Part shown: positions 1 to 9,867 of the stretch, in pieces
Position numbering within the stretch: position 1 is the stretch's first letter
How the letters are laid out: each line of letters begins with the position of its first letter
Assembly (NCBI GenBank): GCA_030278955.1
Contig: JAOANR010000008.1
Span: 43,135,301 to 43,199,300, forward strand
Direction: 5' to 3'
Length of the DNA: 64,000 nt
DNA from: Hygrophila difformis
Lineage: Eukaryota; Streptophyta; Magnoliopsida; Lamiales; Acanthaceae
Program-made: the position numbers and the translations under genes
Notes under the pieces: model-generated
Databases searched by the model: none
What the model was told of the DNA's origin: nothing
The model's input: only the letters and a program-made list of their open reading frames with translations

Positions 1-61
1 TATATTCCTTTTTGAAGCTATGTATGACTTACAAGATCACAAAAATTCCCACATTATGATT

Positions 62-107
62 TTTTTTTAAGATAAGAATCTTAATATATATATATATAAA
101 AAAAAAA

Positions 108-144
<37 letters not shown>
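62..144. repeat. Low-complexity T/AT/A tract
   Basis: A T-run, then (TA)n, then a long A-rich run ending at 144 inside the U3-like part of the LTR. No SINE or LINE body precedes the A-run, so I read it as LTR low complexity and not as a retroposon tail. Confidence 0.7.
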
Positions 145-147
<3 letters not shown>

Positions 148-196
148 ACTGTAGCATGCTACTGTAGCACGCTACTGTAGCATGCTACTGTAGCAG
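145..196. repeat. Tandem CTACTGTAGC near-palindromes
   Basis: Four copies of GCTACTGTAGC, spaced by CAT or CAC. Each copy is a 5-bp inverted repeat (GCTAC/GTAGC) around one T. It is a compact direct-plus-inverted repeat array in the LTR, of unknown role. Confidence 0.75.
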
Positions 197-1730
197 TCGG
201 GATTTATGTGTTTTTGGGACTTTTTGCCATTTTTTTTGGGTCCCAAAGGTGGGAATCTTGATCTATCACGGGTGTGGCATCTTTTTGGATGTTATGTAAT
301 CAATCCCATCCCCATTCTCAGCCATTTTCATCAATCATTCACCCCAAACTCTCCAAAAACTCTCCCAAAAGCCAAACACTCTTCCGACGAACTTCCGGCG
401 ACTTTCCGACGAGTTTCCGGCAATCAAATCCAACCAAGGTAGGGTGTAGATCAAGGATTTACAAGCATTGGATTGTTGGTAAGGTGTAAATCAAGTTTAC
501 TTATTGCTTTAAGATCATAATCAACCTTCTAACTTACGGATCTTTACTTGCAAAACACGTTCGTAGCCAAAGGAGAAGAAGAACGTGTTGCGTAGATCCG
601 TTCGTGGCGATTTTGGACAAATCGATCAACTCTAGAACGTTCAAGAACTCACTCACTGTAAGTTAATAACTTACATATCAATATGGGTGGTTTAAAGACA
701 TCCGAAACATTGGATCTTAAACGAAACGTTGAAATCAAACCTAAAAACCCCAATCTACGTATTTTCTGAAATCCGACCAAAACTCTTACTTCGAGCATTC
801 AAACCTGAAAACTCAAAACTAAGATTTTGATCCTAAGATCTTAAGCTATATTGTGTAAAAATTTCAGAAATTTTCATCAAGTTTTGATACCCCAAATCAA
901 GTCGGACATATTCTGCGTTTTTAAGAATTTTCAAAAGTTGACAGATTTCATAACCGAACTTGATGAGCTTATTTCTATCATTTCTAGTCCAAACCAATCT
1001 TCATGATCTAAACAAAAGTTGTAGATCTATGAGTCTTGAATACCTCTGTAAAATTTCATGCACTTTCATTAAGATTTGCTATCCCAAACCGCGTCGAACA
1101 TATTCTGTGGTGTATGAACCTTTCGGAAACTGAGACAGATTTTAAGACCGAACTTAGTAGATTAATCTGACTTAATCCGTGATGAATTTGCATAATTTGC
1201 CTCTAATAAAACTTGTTTATTTTGGTGTCTTTTAAGTGCCTGTAAATTTTCAGAATTTTTGGAGTTCATTTGACATGTTAAAAAGTCAAATCTTTGACAG
1301 ATGTCAAACCTGAATCCTGACAGCTTTTTGTTTGTGTAGAAAACTTGATTTTTGACATGCTTCCCATCATTTTTCCCAAAATCTCAAAACATGAAAGTTG
1401 TTCATTGGGATGTATTTGAGCTACTGTGAAAATTTCAGATTAATCGCCTAAGAAATGGATTTTTAAACTGAAAAGGCGTAAACTGTGACATCGATCGGTT
1501 TTAAACTTGTGAAATTTTGAAATCTCTAAACAACGATCGAAATCTTGTGATACGATAAAGTTGTATTTTTGGAAATCCCGTTACACTAAAGTTGAAACGA
1601 TATCGGTTTCATTGGGGGGTGAGTGCTCTGCAGGGTGCCCTCCTAATTATTCATTTTGTGCCTAAACGGCAATGATGATTACGCGCGAAAGATTGCCAAA
1701 ATGGCATCTTATATTTTTGGGCCTATCCTC

Positions 1731-2105
1731 TCGGGTGTATCCGTATGGGTTACTCGAGGCTTGACGGAGCGGTACTGGATATGGCGTATTTGGTCACAAG
1801 AGACCAACGGCCCTACCCTCTCGAGTGTATCCGTATGGGTTACTCGAGGCTCGACGGAGTGGTACTGGGTATGGCGAATCGGCTGCGGCCGCCGGAATAC
1901 CGGCTAAATGAGATGATACTTATGAAATTGGCTGAGGCCGCCGGAGAGCACCGGCTAAATGATATTATTGATATTGGCTGCGGCCGCCGGATCACCGGCT
2001 AAATGATATATATTGTTGAGATGATGGCGTAACGGGAAATATATATTAAAAAGCTCAGATTTTATGAAATTGGCTGCGGCCGCCGGATTGCCGGCTAAAT
2101 TAAAT
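1731..2105 (+). repeat. Direct repeats followed by a CCGG-hairpin array
   Basis: A direct repeat of about 78 bp (around GTGTATCCGTATGGGTTACT at 1735 and 1826) is followed by four units of a GGCTGCGGCCGCCGG..CCGGCTAAAT module near 1880, 1930, 1976 and 2071. Each unit can fold as GCCGG/CCGGC around a short loop. The Tekay element has a single copy of the same module at about 35939-36035 and 44547-44643. The array lies inside the predicted LTR intron. Confidence 0.75.
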
Positions 2106-2762
2106 ATTGTTGAGATGGTGGCGAATCGGGGTGAATTTTTAAAAGCTCAAATTTTTATTTACTTACTTACGGCATTATTCATGTTTTTAAATCATGTCTT
2201 AAATAATTGCCCATGCTTAAGTTTTAAATTATGAAATTAAATGTGTCTTTAAAGTATGCAATTATAATCACATTTTTTTTTTATAAAATGTTTTTATGCA
2301 TGGCAAAAAGTTTTATCTTAATTATTAAAAATCTAACCCCTTTATTGCTATGTAAGGATTGACTTACTCAGTATTTTATAATACTGATAAAAAACCGTTG
2401 TTCATTTTTTTTTTCTGTTACAGAGTACGGAGCATGATCACTCATTGGGGGATCATTTTGGACACTTAATTATTTATTTTACGTGACTTGCATGAACGGG
2501 TCTGTTTAACCCGTGGTTTGGCCATGTCGGCCCTATATTTTAAATTCCGCTGCATACACTTTACTTCCGCTGCGTACTTTATATTCTCGATGCAACTCTG
2601 ATGTAGTATTTTTAAATTACTTATGAATGGGCTGTTTGAACGTATTAAATTCTGAAAAACCATAGCCTTGCATCTCTTTAGTGAGCTCGGAGAAACCGTG
2701 TCTTGCTAGGGAGGTGTGGCGGTGGCATCCCGGCCTGGTTACCAAAACCGGGGTGTTACATG

Positions 2763-3262
2763 NNNNNNNNNNNNNNNNNNNNNNNNNNNNNNNNNNNNNN
2801 NNNNNNNNNNNNNNNNNNNNNNNNNNNNNNNNNNNNNNNNNNNNNNNNNNNNNNNNNNNNNNNNNNNNNNNNNNNNNNNNNNNNNNNNNNNNNNNNNNNN
2901 NNNNNNNNNNNNNNNNNNNNNNNNNNNNNNNNNNNNNNNNNNNNNNNNNNNNNNNNNNNNNNNNNNNNNNNNNNNNNNNNNNNNNNNNNNNNNNNNNNNN
3001 NNNNNNNNNNNNNNNNNNNNNNNNNNNNNNNNNNNNNNNNNNNNNNNNNNNNNNNNNNNNNNNNNNNNNNNNNNNNNNNNNNNNNNNNNNNNNNNNNNNN
3101 NNNNNNNNNNNNNNNNNNNNNNNNNNNNNNNNNNNNNNNNNNNNNNNNNNNNNNNNNNNNNNNNNNNNNNNNNNNNNNNNNNNNNNNNNNNNNNNNNNNN
3201 NNNNNNNNNNNNNNNNNNNNNNNNNNNNNNNNNNNNNNNNNNNNNNNNNNNNNNNNNNNNNN
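2763..3262. other. Assembly gap (500 N)
   Basis: Exactly 500 N, the usual placeholder for a gap of unknown size. The LTR pieces on its two sides are different subfamilies, so it may hide one or more element bodies. Translations running through it are artefacts. Confidence 0.99.
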
Positions 3263-3602
3263 ACATTTTTCTTTTACAGAGTATGGAGAAATGGCATGAG
3301 CATGCACGCATATTGGGGCTCGGGAATTAAATTAATATCTGCGAATTTTGCATTTTATTAGACTTAAATTTCTTACTGCATTTTGGCCATTTCTGCCCAA
3401 GTTATATTTCCGCTGCGACTTATTTTATTTTTGTGGATGATATTATATTATTTTAAAATTAAATCTTTTTGGGCTCGCTTTTAAATTATTTCTGAAATAC
3501 CTTAGCCTTGCATCTCTCAAGTGAGCTCAAATGAAGTTGTGTCTTGCTTGGGAGGTGTGGCGGTAGTATTCCGGCCTGGGTTACCAAAACCCGGGTGTTA
3601 CA
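3263..3602 (+). repeat. 3' tail of another gypsy LTR subfamily
   Basis: Begins at a pyrimidine-rich TTTTACAG/AGTATGG acceptor-like motif and ends with the family terminus GTGTTACA at 3602. The block GGAGGTGTGGCGGT and the phrase CCTTGCATCTCT match the other gypsy LTR tails. The middle differs from the LTR at 1-2760, and the conserved ACGGG/CCCGT hairpin block is eroded. Flank after the end is CCCAC; its partner target duplication would be in the gap. Confidence 0.75.
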
Positions 3603-3791
3603 CCCACTTATTGATCCTTCTCCAGAAGTTTATGCATTTGTGACTCAAGTATTTAGGATGAAACCCTTTGTCTGGAACTACCATTCTTGGACATGCCCAA
3701 ATAGTTTTTCCAAAGCTTCTTTCTTTCCATTAAACTTGATTTTGATTTCTTCTTCTGTGAATTTAGTCTTTTTCTCCATACTGTCAGGAAT
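3603..3791. other. Unassigned stretch
   Basis: Between a gypsy LTR end and the probable Athila LTR. The minus strand has a short lysine- and glutamate-rich open stretch without a recognisable family. It may be old insertion-site DNA or part of a lost element. Confidence 0.3.
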
Positions 3792-5079
3792 TGTTGGTGT
3801 GTGGAATATTTTCCAACACAACCCGCAGTGTACAGTCCAAGTAATAACCGGTGAAACCGGATCGAATCCACAGGGAACAATGAAGTGCTATAACTTATTA
3901 AATTCAAGTAGCAACGAAAATTAAAATGTGAATAGAGTTGGTTTATCTAGATTCCTAAAATTGCAGTTAAAATAAACAATAAAAAGTTCCAATTTTTAAT
4001 TGATGTATGCACTAGATGATGAATGGGGATCCCTAGATCTTTCAATTGTTGACAAACATTGCAATTGCATATGAAAATCCAATTTTTAATTAATTAATAT
4101 GCCTACTTAGAACTATCAAAATTTAGAAACCTCCCGGTTTTAATGACATGCAATTCCTCCGGCTAGTGATTATCCTAAGTTTGGTTCTAACAATTTTTTG
4201 GCTCTTTTTCAAGTTATCAATTATTAGAATTAACTTGTTCAATTATTTTTGTTCAAGTATTTTTCAACCACTTAAACAATATAAAGCCCTAGTTCAGATC
4301 TCCTTTCGGTCTCACCAAACACACATAAGAATTGAACAAATTAACATATAATTAAAGAAACTCATATTAACGATTGCAAAAATCAACAATGTCACGATAT
4401 AGGTTTCCCCAAAAGATGGGTTTAGCCTAGCATAATGTCACAAGAACGCAAAAGAATAGTAAAAGAAAACATAGTCTGTAACAGAATTGGTGAAGAAATT
4501 CCGGTGTAGATCTCCACTGGATTGCCTTCAACTTGCTCTTCTCTTTTACCTGATGATGGATGATAAAGATGTGGAAGTATTCTGAGATTATTTTCAGATT
4601 CGGAACCCTGAATTGGCTTGGAGACGTTTTATTATAGACTGAATAGCAGAAGGTATGAATCAATCAGGAGAATACACGGGACAACACTGAATCAGCCCAA
4701 GATTTGGGCAACTTTCGAAATGGCGCGGTATCTGCGCGGGTATCATCACGCCTAGCGCAACGGTGGTCCTCCGCCGTGCGCTAGGTTGCACGGTCGATCC
4801 GCTGTGCGATCCTTCTTCAGTCTTCTGTTTTCCGAGTTTTTGAGCTCCAATTGATTTCTTTTTGGTCCCTTTTTTCCTTTGGCTTACTAAAAACACCTAA
4901 AATCATGCATCTCACGACAAAATTCATTAAAATGCATAAAATCATGAATGAGATCACAATTAATTATTTCTACTCAAAATCATTGTTTTTAGCAATTAAT
5001 TCCATATTTTTCAATAAATTAAGCCTTTAACTTATTACTTAATCACAAGGGAAATACCAGCACTTTGTGCAAGGTATCA
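3792..5079 (-). repeat. Probable Athila-like 3' LTR
   Basis: Read on the minus strand, the segment starts TGATACC just after a GTGTGAGGATGT purine-rich stretch and ends ..CCAACA. Near its end it carries CCCTGTGGATTCGATCCGG followed by TTATTACTTGG, a phrase I associate with the 3' part of Athila and related gypsy LTRs. It lies downstream of the Athila pol and env-position ORF in the right orientation. No second LTR is available for comparison, so both borders are estimates. Confidence 0.4.
4751..4785. repeat. Strong GC-rich hairpin
   Basis: CCTAGCGCA and TGCGCTAGG are perfect inverted repeats, extended inward by partly pairing ACGG/CCGT, around a short loop. The setting is AT-rich, so it stands out. 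It lies in the probable Athila LTR. Confidence 0.7.
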
Positions 5080-6768
5080 ACATCCTCACACTAAGTCTGT
5101 TCGTCCCCGAAAAAAAGGTAAAACTAAGATCTAGCAATGTCCAACACATAATAGCCACCAAAATGTCTAAAAGTCGAACTACAACGAATCACAAACTCAA
5201 GCAGATGTCAAAACCAAATTCTCATTTGGTCCCCTCAATAATAAGGCACCCCACTTAGGCTCAACCCTGACCAAGATCGCACAAAGGAAATATGTATATA
5301 AGGTTGTATGAAGTGCTCTCATATGAACAGGGTAAAAATTCACTCAATACCAAGGCAATGCAAGTATCACTATATAATTTGTAACACAATCACATAATCG
5401 CCACACTTAGGATTTCTCATAACGAATCAATAGGCTCTTTAAAATGGTTGTAACGGGGGCTAGGGGTCTATGAGGTAGGAAAATATGGATAAAGTAGGCT
5501 AATAAAAATGGAACAAGTTCTCAACTTCCAATACTTCTCCAAAAATCATCCCACATACCCAAATATGACAAATAGATGCCCCATAACATTGCATCAAGAG
5601 CTCTACTCAAACCATAAAATGTAGTAGTATGTGTCCAACATAACTTTCTATTTTTTATTATTTTTTTCTCTTTTTTTTCTTTTTCTTTTTTTTTTGCTGG
5701 CATTACATAGCTTTACAGGTTTTATTTTAGAGGAACTCCAATATCCGAAATAATGCAGACGGAACTTCAACTCTCTCTGTTCTTGACTAGAGTGTAAACT
5801 CTTTGTCAGCGGAACAACTGTGTAAGCTACATAAATCCACTTCTTTTTTTATAGCAAAATGTAGTCACTATACGATCTCAAGAAATATTTCCTTCTATTC
5901 TTCCTCTCTTTCAAATTAATTATTCTTCAAAGACTTCCCTAAAAATTACCATACGCCAAATGTACCACTTAAAAGAAAAATTCACTTGTTCCACGGGTTA
6001 AAAATTCTGAAGGCTTATAAGAATGCGTAGCTAGTGGAAAATATAGTGGGTTTTCAAAGAAAACAGGCTAATAGGCTCAGAGGGGTTCCCTAAATATAAA
6101 TAAGGTGAAAGGTAGGAAGTGTTTAGGCCATGAGTTTCTAGGTGCCTATATTATATTCCCTCATCAAAATCCAGATAGTAATCACATGCATTATAATCAC
6201 AAATAAATAATTCTAAAAAACATGCCTGGTTCACACAATTAAGAAAAAATAAAGCAAAAAATTCTCTACCCAAGGGCTTTTTGGTTGAACCTAATGGTTA
6301 TGTAGCATGAGGGGACGCATTTGAACTCAATAATCAATCTACTCTCATAAGTTTTCAGTCAAATTTAACTCCTAGAAAAAATATACGACTACTAGTGGTG
6401 ACGTGCACTGAGCAATGTATCATGAACTTCGGGTATCCCCCATCCTCACACTAAAGGTTGGCATTGTCCTCAATGACTAAGTAAATAATCAAGGCAAAAA
6501 TATCAAGCACATAATCCATCCCAGTGATACTACATGATACAAATAAAAGGCAAAATAAATATGCATAGGGTCATAATGTGAGAGATCCAAAATATCAAAT
6601 AATACAACCCCAAATAAAAGCACACTCAATAACACACTCCTAAAAAAAAACTCCACATAACAATAAACTCCACATCCTAGACATAGACTCCAAATAAAAA
6701 TATAAAATGAAAATAAAAATAAACTAAAATAAAAAATAGAAAAAATAAAAAGAAAAAGAACCATAATA
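5080..6768 (-). other. Athila-like 3' untranslated region
   Basis: No supported gene. On the minus strand the phrase TTGAGGACAATGCC followed by AGTGTGAGGATGGGGGA (about 6433-6475) resembles the conserved gypsy 3' UTR/polypurine motif. A second GTGTGAGGATG lies next to the LTR border near 5085. Much of the rest is A/T-rich low complexity. Short open frames such as the hydrophobic one at 6489-6866 come from T-rich composition. Confidence 0.5.
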
Positions 6769-7671
6769 TCACAGATCAGGTGGTGGAAAACGTGGTTGAA
6801 AGTGGCCCCGCATGTACTCATACATTCCACGCATGTAGGCATACATCTCATCCATGCGTGTATCAAGTCTGGTGAACCGAGCGTCCATGTCCACTCGCAT
6901 CCCCTGCATCATAGCGGCCATATCCTGTCCAGGTGGAGGCATCTGTGGAACCGGCGGATCAACTGCGGGAGGAGGTGGTGGTGGAGCCGGCTGTGGAATC
7001 ACAATGGCCAATCCATCATCCTCTGGCTCCGGCTGAATAACCGCCCGAGGCGCGCCACGTCGCAAAGCGGTCCGTCGCGCGGTGTACCCCTCTATCTGAT
7101 AGTGAGATCCGGCCTCCACCAGGTAACGATCCTCGGAAGCATCAATCCCAATGGCTAAACAAATGTCACGAATGAGATGAACATGGGTGATCTGGCGAGA
7201 CTGTCGGCCTCGAGAAAGCTCTCGCAAATTGGCCTCCACAAAAGCCCCCAAATTCACTCTACCGCCTCGGGCGATAAAGTGAATCATGTCGTAAATCCGA
7301 TGCACTAATATGTGAGACCTGGTAATAGGATGGACACGTCCTAGCCATAAATGTGCTAGAACTCGCCATACCAAATCCATGGTCTTCAGGCGCAACTCGT
7401 GATCTTGCTCCAACGCCGGTGCTCGGTCAGTGCATAAGCTCGAAAATCAGGGAGTGGTCCTCCCTGCTCATATCGAAACTCGGTCTCCCCCTCATCGGCA
7501 TACCATAGTGAGCATTAATTGCTCTAGCACTAAAGGTCAACCCACCGACTTCGCACTCGAACTCTGTGATAAATTCTGTCTCCTCGCCCACACCTCTGAT
7601 GTTGGCTATGACCTCCATGGCTAGAAAACCTGATGCCTGACCCGAAGGATAAAGTGCAAACCGAGTCCATC
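6769..7671 (-). pseudogene. Athila-like env-position ORF, C-terminal part
   Basis: Continues the ORF that starts at 16450; the CRM-like insertion separates the two parts. Deleting the insert and one CCATC joins ..LLLDHLGW to TRFALYPSGQAS in frame. The visible part holds a conserved-looking globular region to about 7430, then a frameshift around 7413-7430 (TGA at 7427-7429). A second region follows, then a proline-rich linker (PPPPPP) and a C-terminal segment with repeated RMDxxY-type heptads that looks like a coiled coil. It lies downstream of pol, where Athila elements carry their env-like or third ORF. The region resembles what databases call putative plant transposon protein; that is from memory. 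No transmembrane segment is obvious in this part. Confidence 0.65.
7667..7671. repeat. Target-site duplication CCATC (left copy)
   Basis: CCATC directly precedes TGCCATGG.., the left edge of the CRM-like element, and recurs at 16103-16107 after its right edge (..CGCCA). Removing one copy restores the interrupted ORF. Confidence 0.9.
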
Positions 7672-8696
7672 TGCCATGGATCATAGGACACATTCTTGAA
7701 ACAAAAAAAAAAAGAAGAAATAAGGATGATAAGAGGAGATGGATAGGGAAGCTACCAACTCAAGATTTTAACATGGAAGACAAACAAGCCCCTACGTCTT
7801 GTCCTCACATCCTCATTAACATCAATGGTTGGTTGATAATCAACATGGTAAGCTTCAACACCAAATGTTGATTTAAGTGTCCAAATAAACTTGGTTCACA
7901 AGGATGAAGATGACCTCTTGGAAAGCTTGCAAAATGCTAAGTCTTATAATTCAACAAAAGGTGCATTACAAGTGGAAGGGGGAGGCATATTTATACTTGC
8001 CAAAGCCCCTACGTACATGACCATGAAAATAAAATACAAGAGAAAGTGTAAATAAACTAGGTAGTTCGAAAAGTGGCAATTCGGTCTATAAGCAAAAAAG
8101 ACCGAATTGGTAAAGGAAGGGAAAAAGGGAAATGAAGAAAGGAAAAGCAATTCGGTCTATGGCAATTCGGTCTAGACCGAATTGCCAAGACATAGACCGA
8201 ATCGGCAATGTTGGAGGGGGAAATGGAGGAAAAGAAAAGAGGGGTTCCAATTCGGTCTATGGGCAATTCGGTCTAGACCGAATTGCCAAGACATAGACCG
8301 AATTGGCGATGGGGAAGCTTGGCATGGTGCATTTCGGTTTAAGAATGATGCTTAGACCGAATTGCACCTAGACCGAATTGCTCTCCTCTTCCTCCTAAAG
8401 TTTATAAATGTTCAGGATGCCCAATATCCGCCACTATTACAAAATAACAAAATATGGTACTTCTTCATCCGATCTCTCTTCCGGGTTTATGGATTCAGTT
8501 CCCCGGACATCTGCTTGCTCGAGCTGTAAGAGCAAAGTTGCTTCAGATCGAATTGTGGATATTTTCTTCAGCTCCTTGTCAAAATGATCTTGGAAAAATT
8601 CAGCAACACGGGTTGTGAACTTCTTTATCTGCTTCCTTGAACAGGGTCCATCTGGAAATGGTATTATTGTTGCTACAGTTCTGGCTTTCCACGCCA
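7672..8696 (-). repeat. 3' LTR of the CRM-like element
   Basis: 1025 bp, in minus orientation TGGCG...GGCA. It matches 15084-16102 along its length with small differences. It contains two perfect 26-bp palindromes (8161-8186, 8262-8287) within larger imperfect palindromes built from CAATTCGGTCTA/TAGACCGAATTG. Its first about 260 nt (minus strand) continue the pol reading frame. Confidence 0.88.
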
Positions 8697-8748
8697 TTCC
8701 CTCCCCCTTGAGGTAGGTTGAGCGATCAATCGACAAGCATCGTACCAC
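8437..8748 (-). pseudogene. Pol C-terminal extension reading into the 3' LTR
   Basis: The frame crosses the polypurine tract (LKGEGMAWK is the translated tract and LTR start) and continues for roughly 85 residues into U3, ending at 8437. Charged, helix-like segments (KQIKKFTTRVAEFFQDHFDK) follow. In CRM elements the integrase C-terminus, including the centromere-targeting CR region, is known to extend in this way; assigning that role here is inference. The copy in the 5' LTR (ORF 15895-16098) keeps the same frame with one divergent end, as expected of an LTR-encoded peptide. Confidence 0.6.
8697..8709 (-). other. Polypurine tract of the CRM-like element
   Basis: Minus strand AAGGGGGAGGGAA ends exactly where the LTR (TGGCG..) starts. 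It is the plus-strand primer site for reverse transcription, and here it also codes for protein. Confidence 0.85.
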
Positions 8749-9668
8749 ATCCTGTTCGTCCCGTTCATACAGCGCAAGATCTGCAACATTAAAAGATGGA
8801 TTAATGTTCCCATATTTTTCTGGTAATTCCAGTTTATAAGCATTATCATTAATCTTTCTAAAATTTTAAATGGTCATCTCCTCGTGGAGATAGTTTGTGG
8901 CGTCTCTTTGCTGGGAATCTCTCTTTTCTCAGGTGAAGCCACACCCAGTCTCCTGGCTTCAGCACCAGCTTTTTCCTTCCCCGGTCATGGTACCTCGCGT
9001 ACGTTTTCGCCGATTTTTGTAGGCTCTCTTTGACATTCATGTGCATTTCTTTGATGGCTTGAGCCCTGTTTCTGCCACTAACATTTAAGTGCTCATTGCT
9101 AGGCAATGGCAGCAAATCAATCGGGGATAGGGGATTAAAACCATAAACACACTCAAAGGGAGACATATGAGTTGCACTATGGATGTGCCTATTGTAAGCA
9201 AATTCAATGTAGGGAAGGCACTCATCCCAGCTCTTAGGATTAAAAGAAGTAATGATACGAAGCAGATTACCAAGTACCCGGTTGACAGCCTCAGTTTGCC
9301 CATCTGTCTGCGGGTGAAATGCAGTCGAGAATAGCAGCTTCGTTCCAATTTCGCTTCAGAGGGATTTCCAGAAGTAACTTATGAATTTCACATCTCTATC
9401 AGAAATAATGGACTTCGGAATCCCGTGCAATCTCACGATCTCTTTGAAAAATAACTTTGCAATGTGTAGTGCATCGCTGGTCTTCGTGCATGGTAGAAAA
9501 TGTGCCATTTTTGAAAATCTGTCTACCACGACAAAGATTGAATCTTTTCCATGCGCAGTACGAGGTAGACCCAACACGAAGTCCATAGAGATATCCAACC
9601 ACGGTCCTGCTGGAACGGGTAATGCCTGATAAAGCCCATGCGTCTTGACCGTAGATTTTCGCCTTCAA
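8749..9668 (-). pseudogene. Integrase of the CRM-like element (broken)
   Basis: Separated frames give core integrase (9598-9356: [10 protein letters not shown] with the first catalytic Asp, then ISDRD with the second), then MSPFECVYGFNPLSPIDLLP (from 9166) and the C-terminal GDWVWLHLRKERFPAKRR region. The segment holding the catalytic Glu lies between about 9356 and 9166 in another frame, so at least two frameshifts occurred. In the intact element it would join the cDNA to the chromosome. Upstream, 9669-9867 is the decayed zinc-binding region. Confidence 0.75.
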
Positions 9669-9867
9669 ACATACGATGCACTTAGAAATGAATTCTTCGA
9701 CTTGTTTCCTCAGTCCGGGACAATAGAATTTTTCGGCTAATATTTCAGTTGTGGCATTTCTTGCCGAAGTGTCCCATCAGTTGACCATTATGTGCTTCTT
9801 GAATCAGTAATTCCCCTGATAGAACCTCGTGGAATACATAGCTGATTTCTCCCGGTAGAGAAAACCA

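Larger units (their letters stand above)
1..2760 (+). repeat. Partial gypsy LTR, subfamily 1 (left end outside window)
   Basis: Plus-sense long terminal repeat that ends TGTTACA at 2760, like the LTRs of the complete Tekay-type element at 34-45 kb. It shares ordered blocks with them: a splice-donor-like GTAAGTTAAT (658-667), a block around GAGTGCTCTGCAGGG (1620), hairpin repeats (1731-2105), an acceptor-like TTACAG (to 2423), and a tail with paired TTCCGCTGC motifs. Sequence around 340-430 matches the minus-strand LTR at 28.4 kb, so those two belong to one subfamily. The LTR start is not visible. Only TG follows before a gap, so I cannot tell whether it is a 5', 3' or solo LTR. Confidence 0.8.

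Noticed and set aside
62..144. Poly-A tail of a LINE or SINE
   Set aside because: No retroposon body or target duplication precedes it; it fits LTR low complexity.
2681..3361. Long open frames in several registers across 2.7-3.4 kb
   Set aside because: They consist mainly of the 500 N gap and are artefacts.
6489..6866. Membrane-protein-like minus-strand ORF
   Set aside because: Its Phe/Leu/Tyr richness comes from A/T-rich 3' UTR sequence and it overlaps the end of the env-position ORF in another frame.
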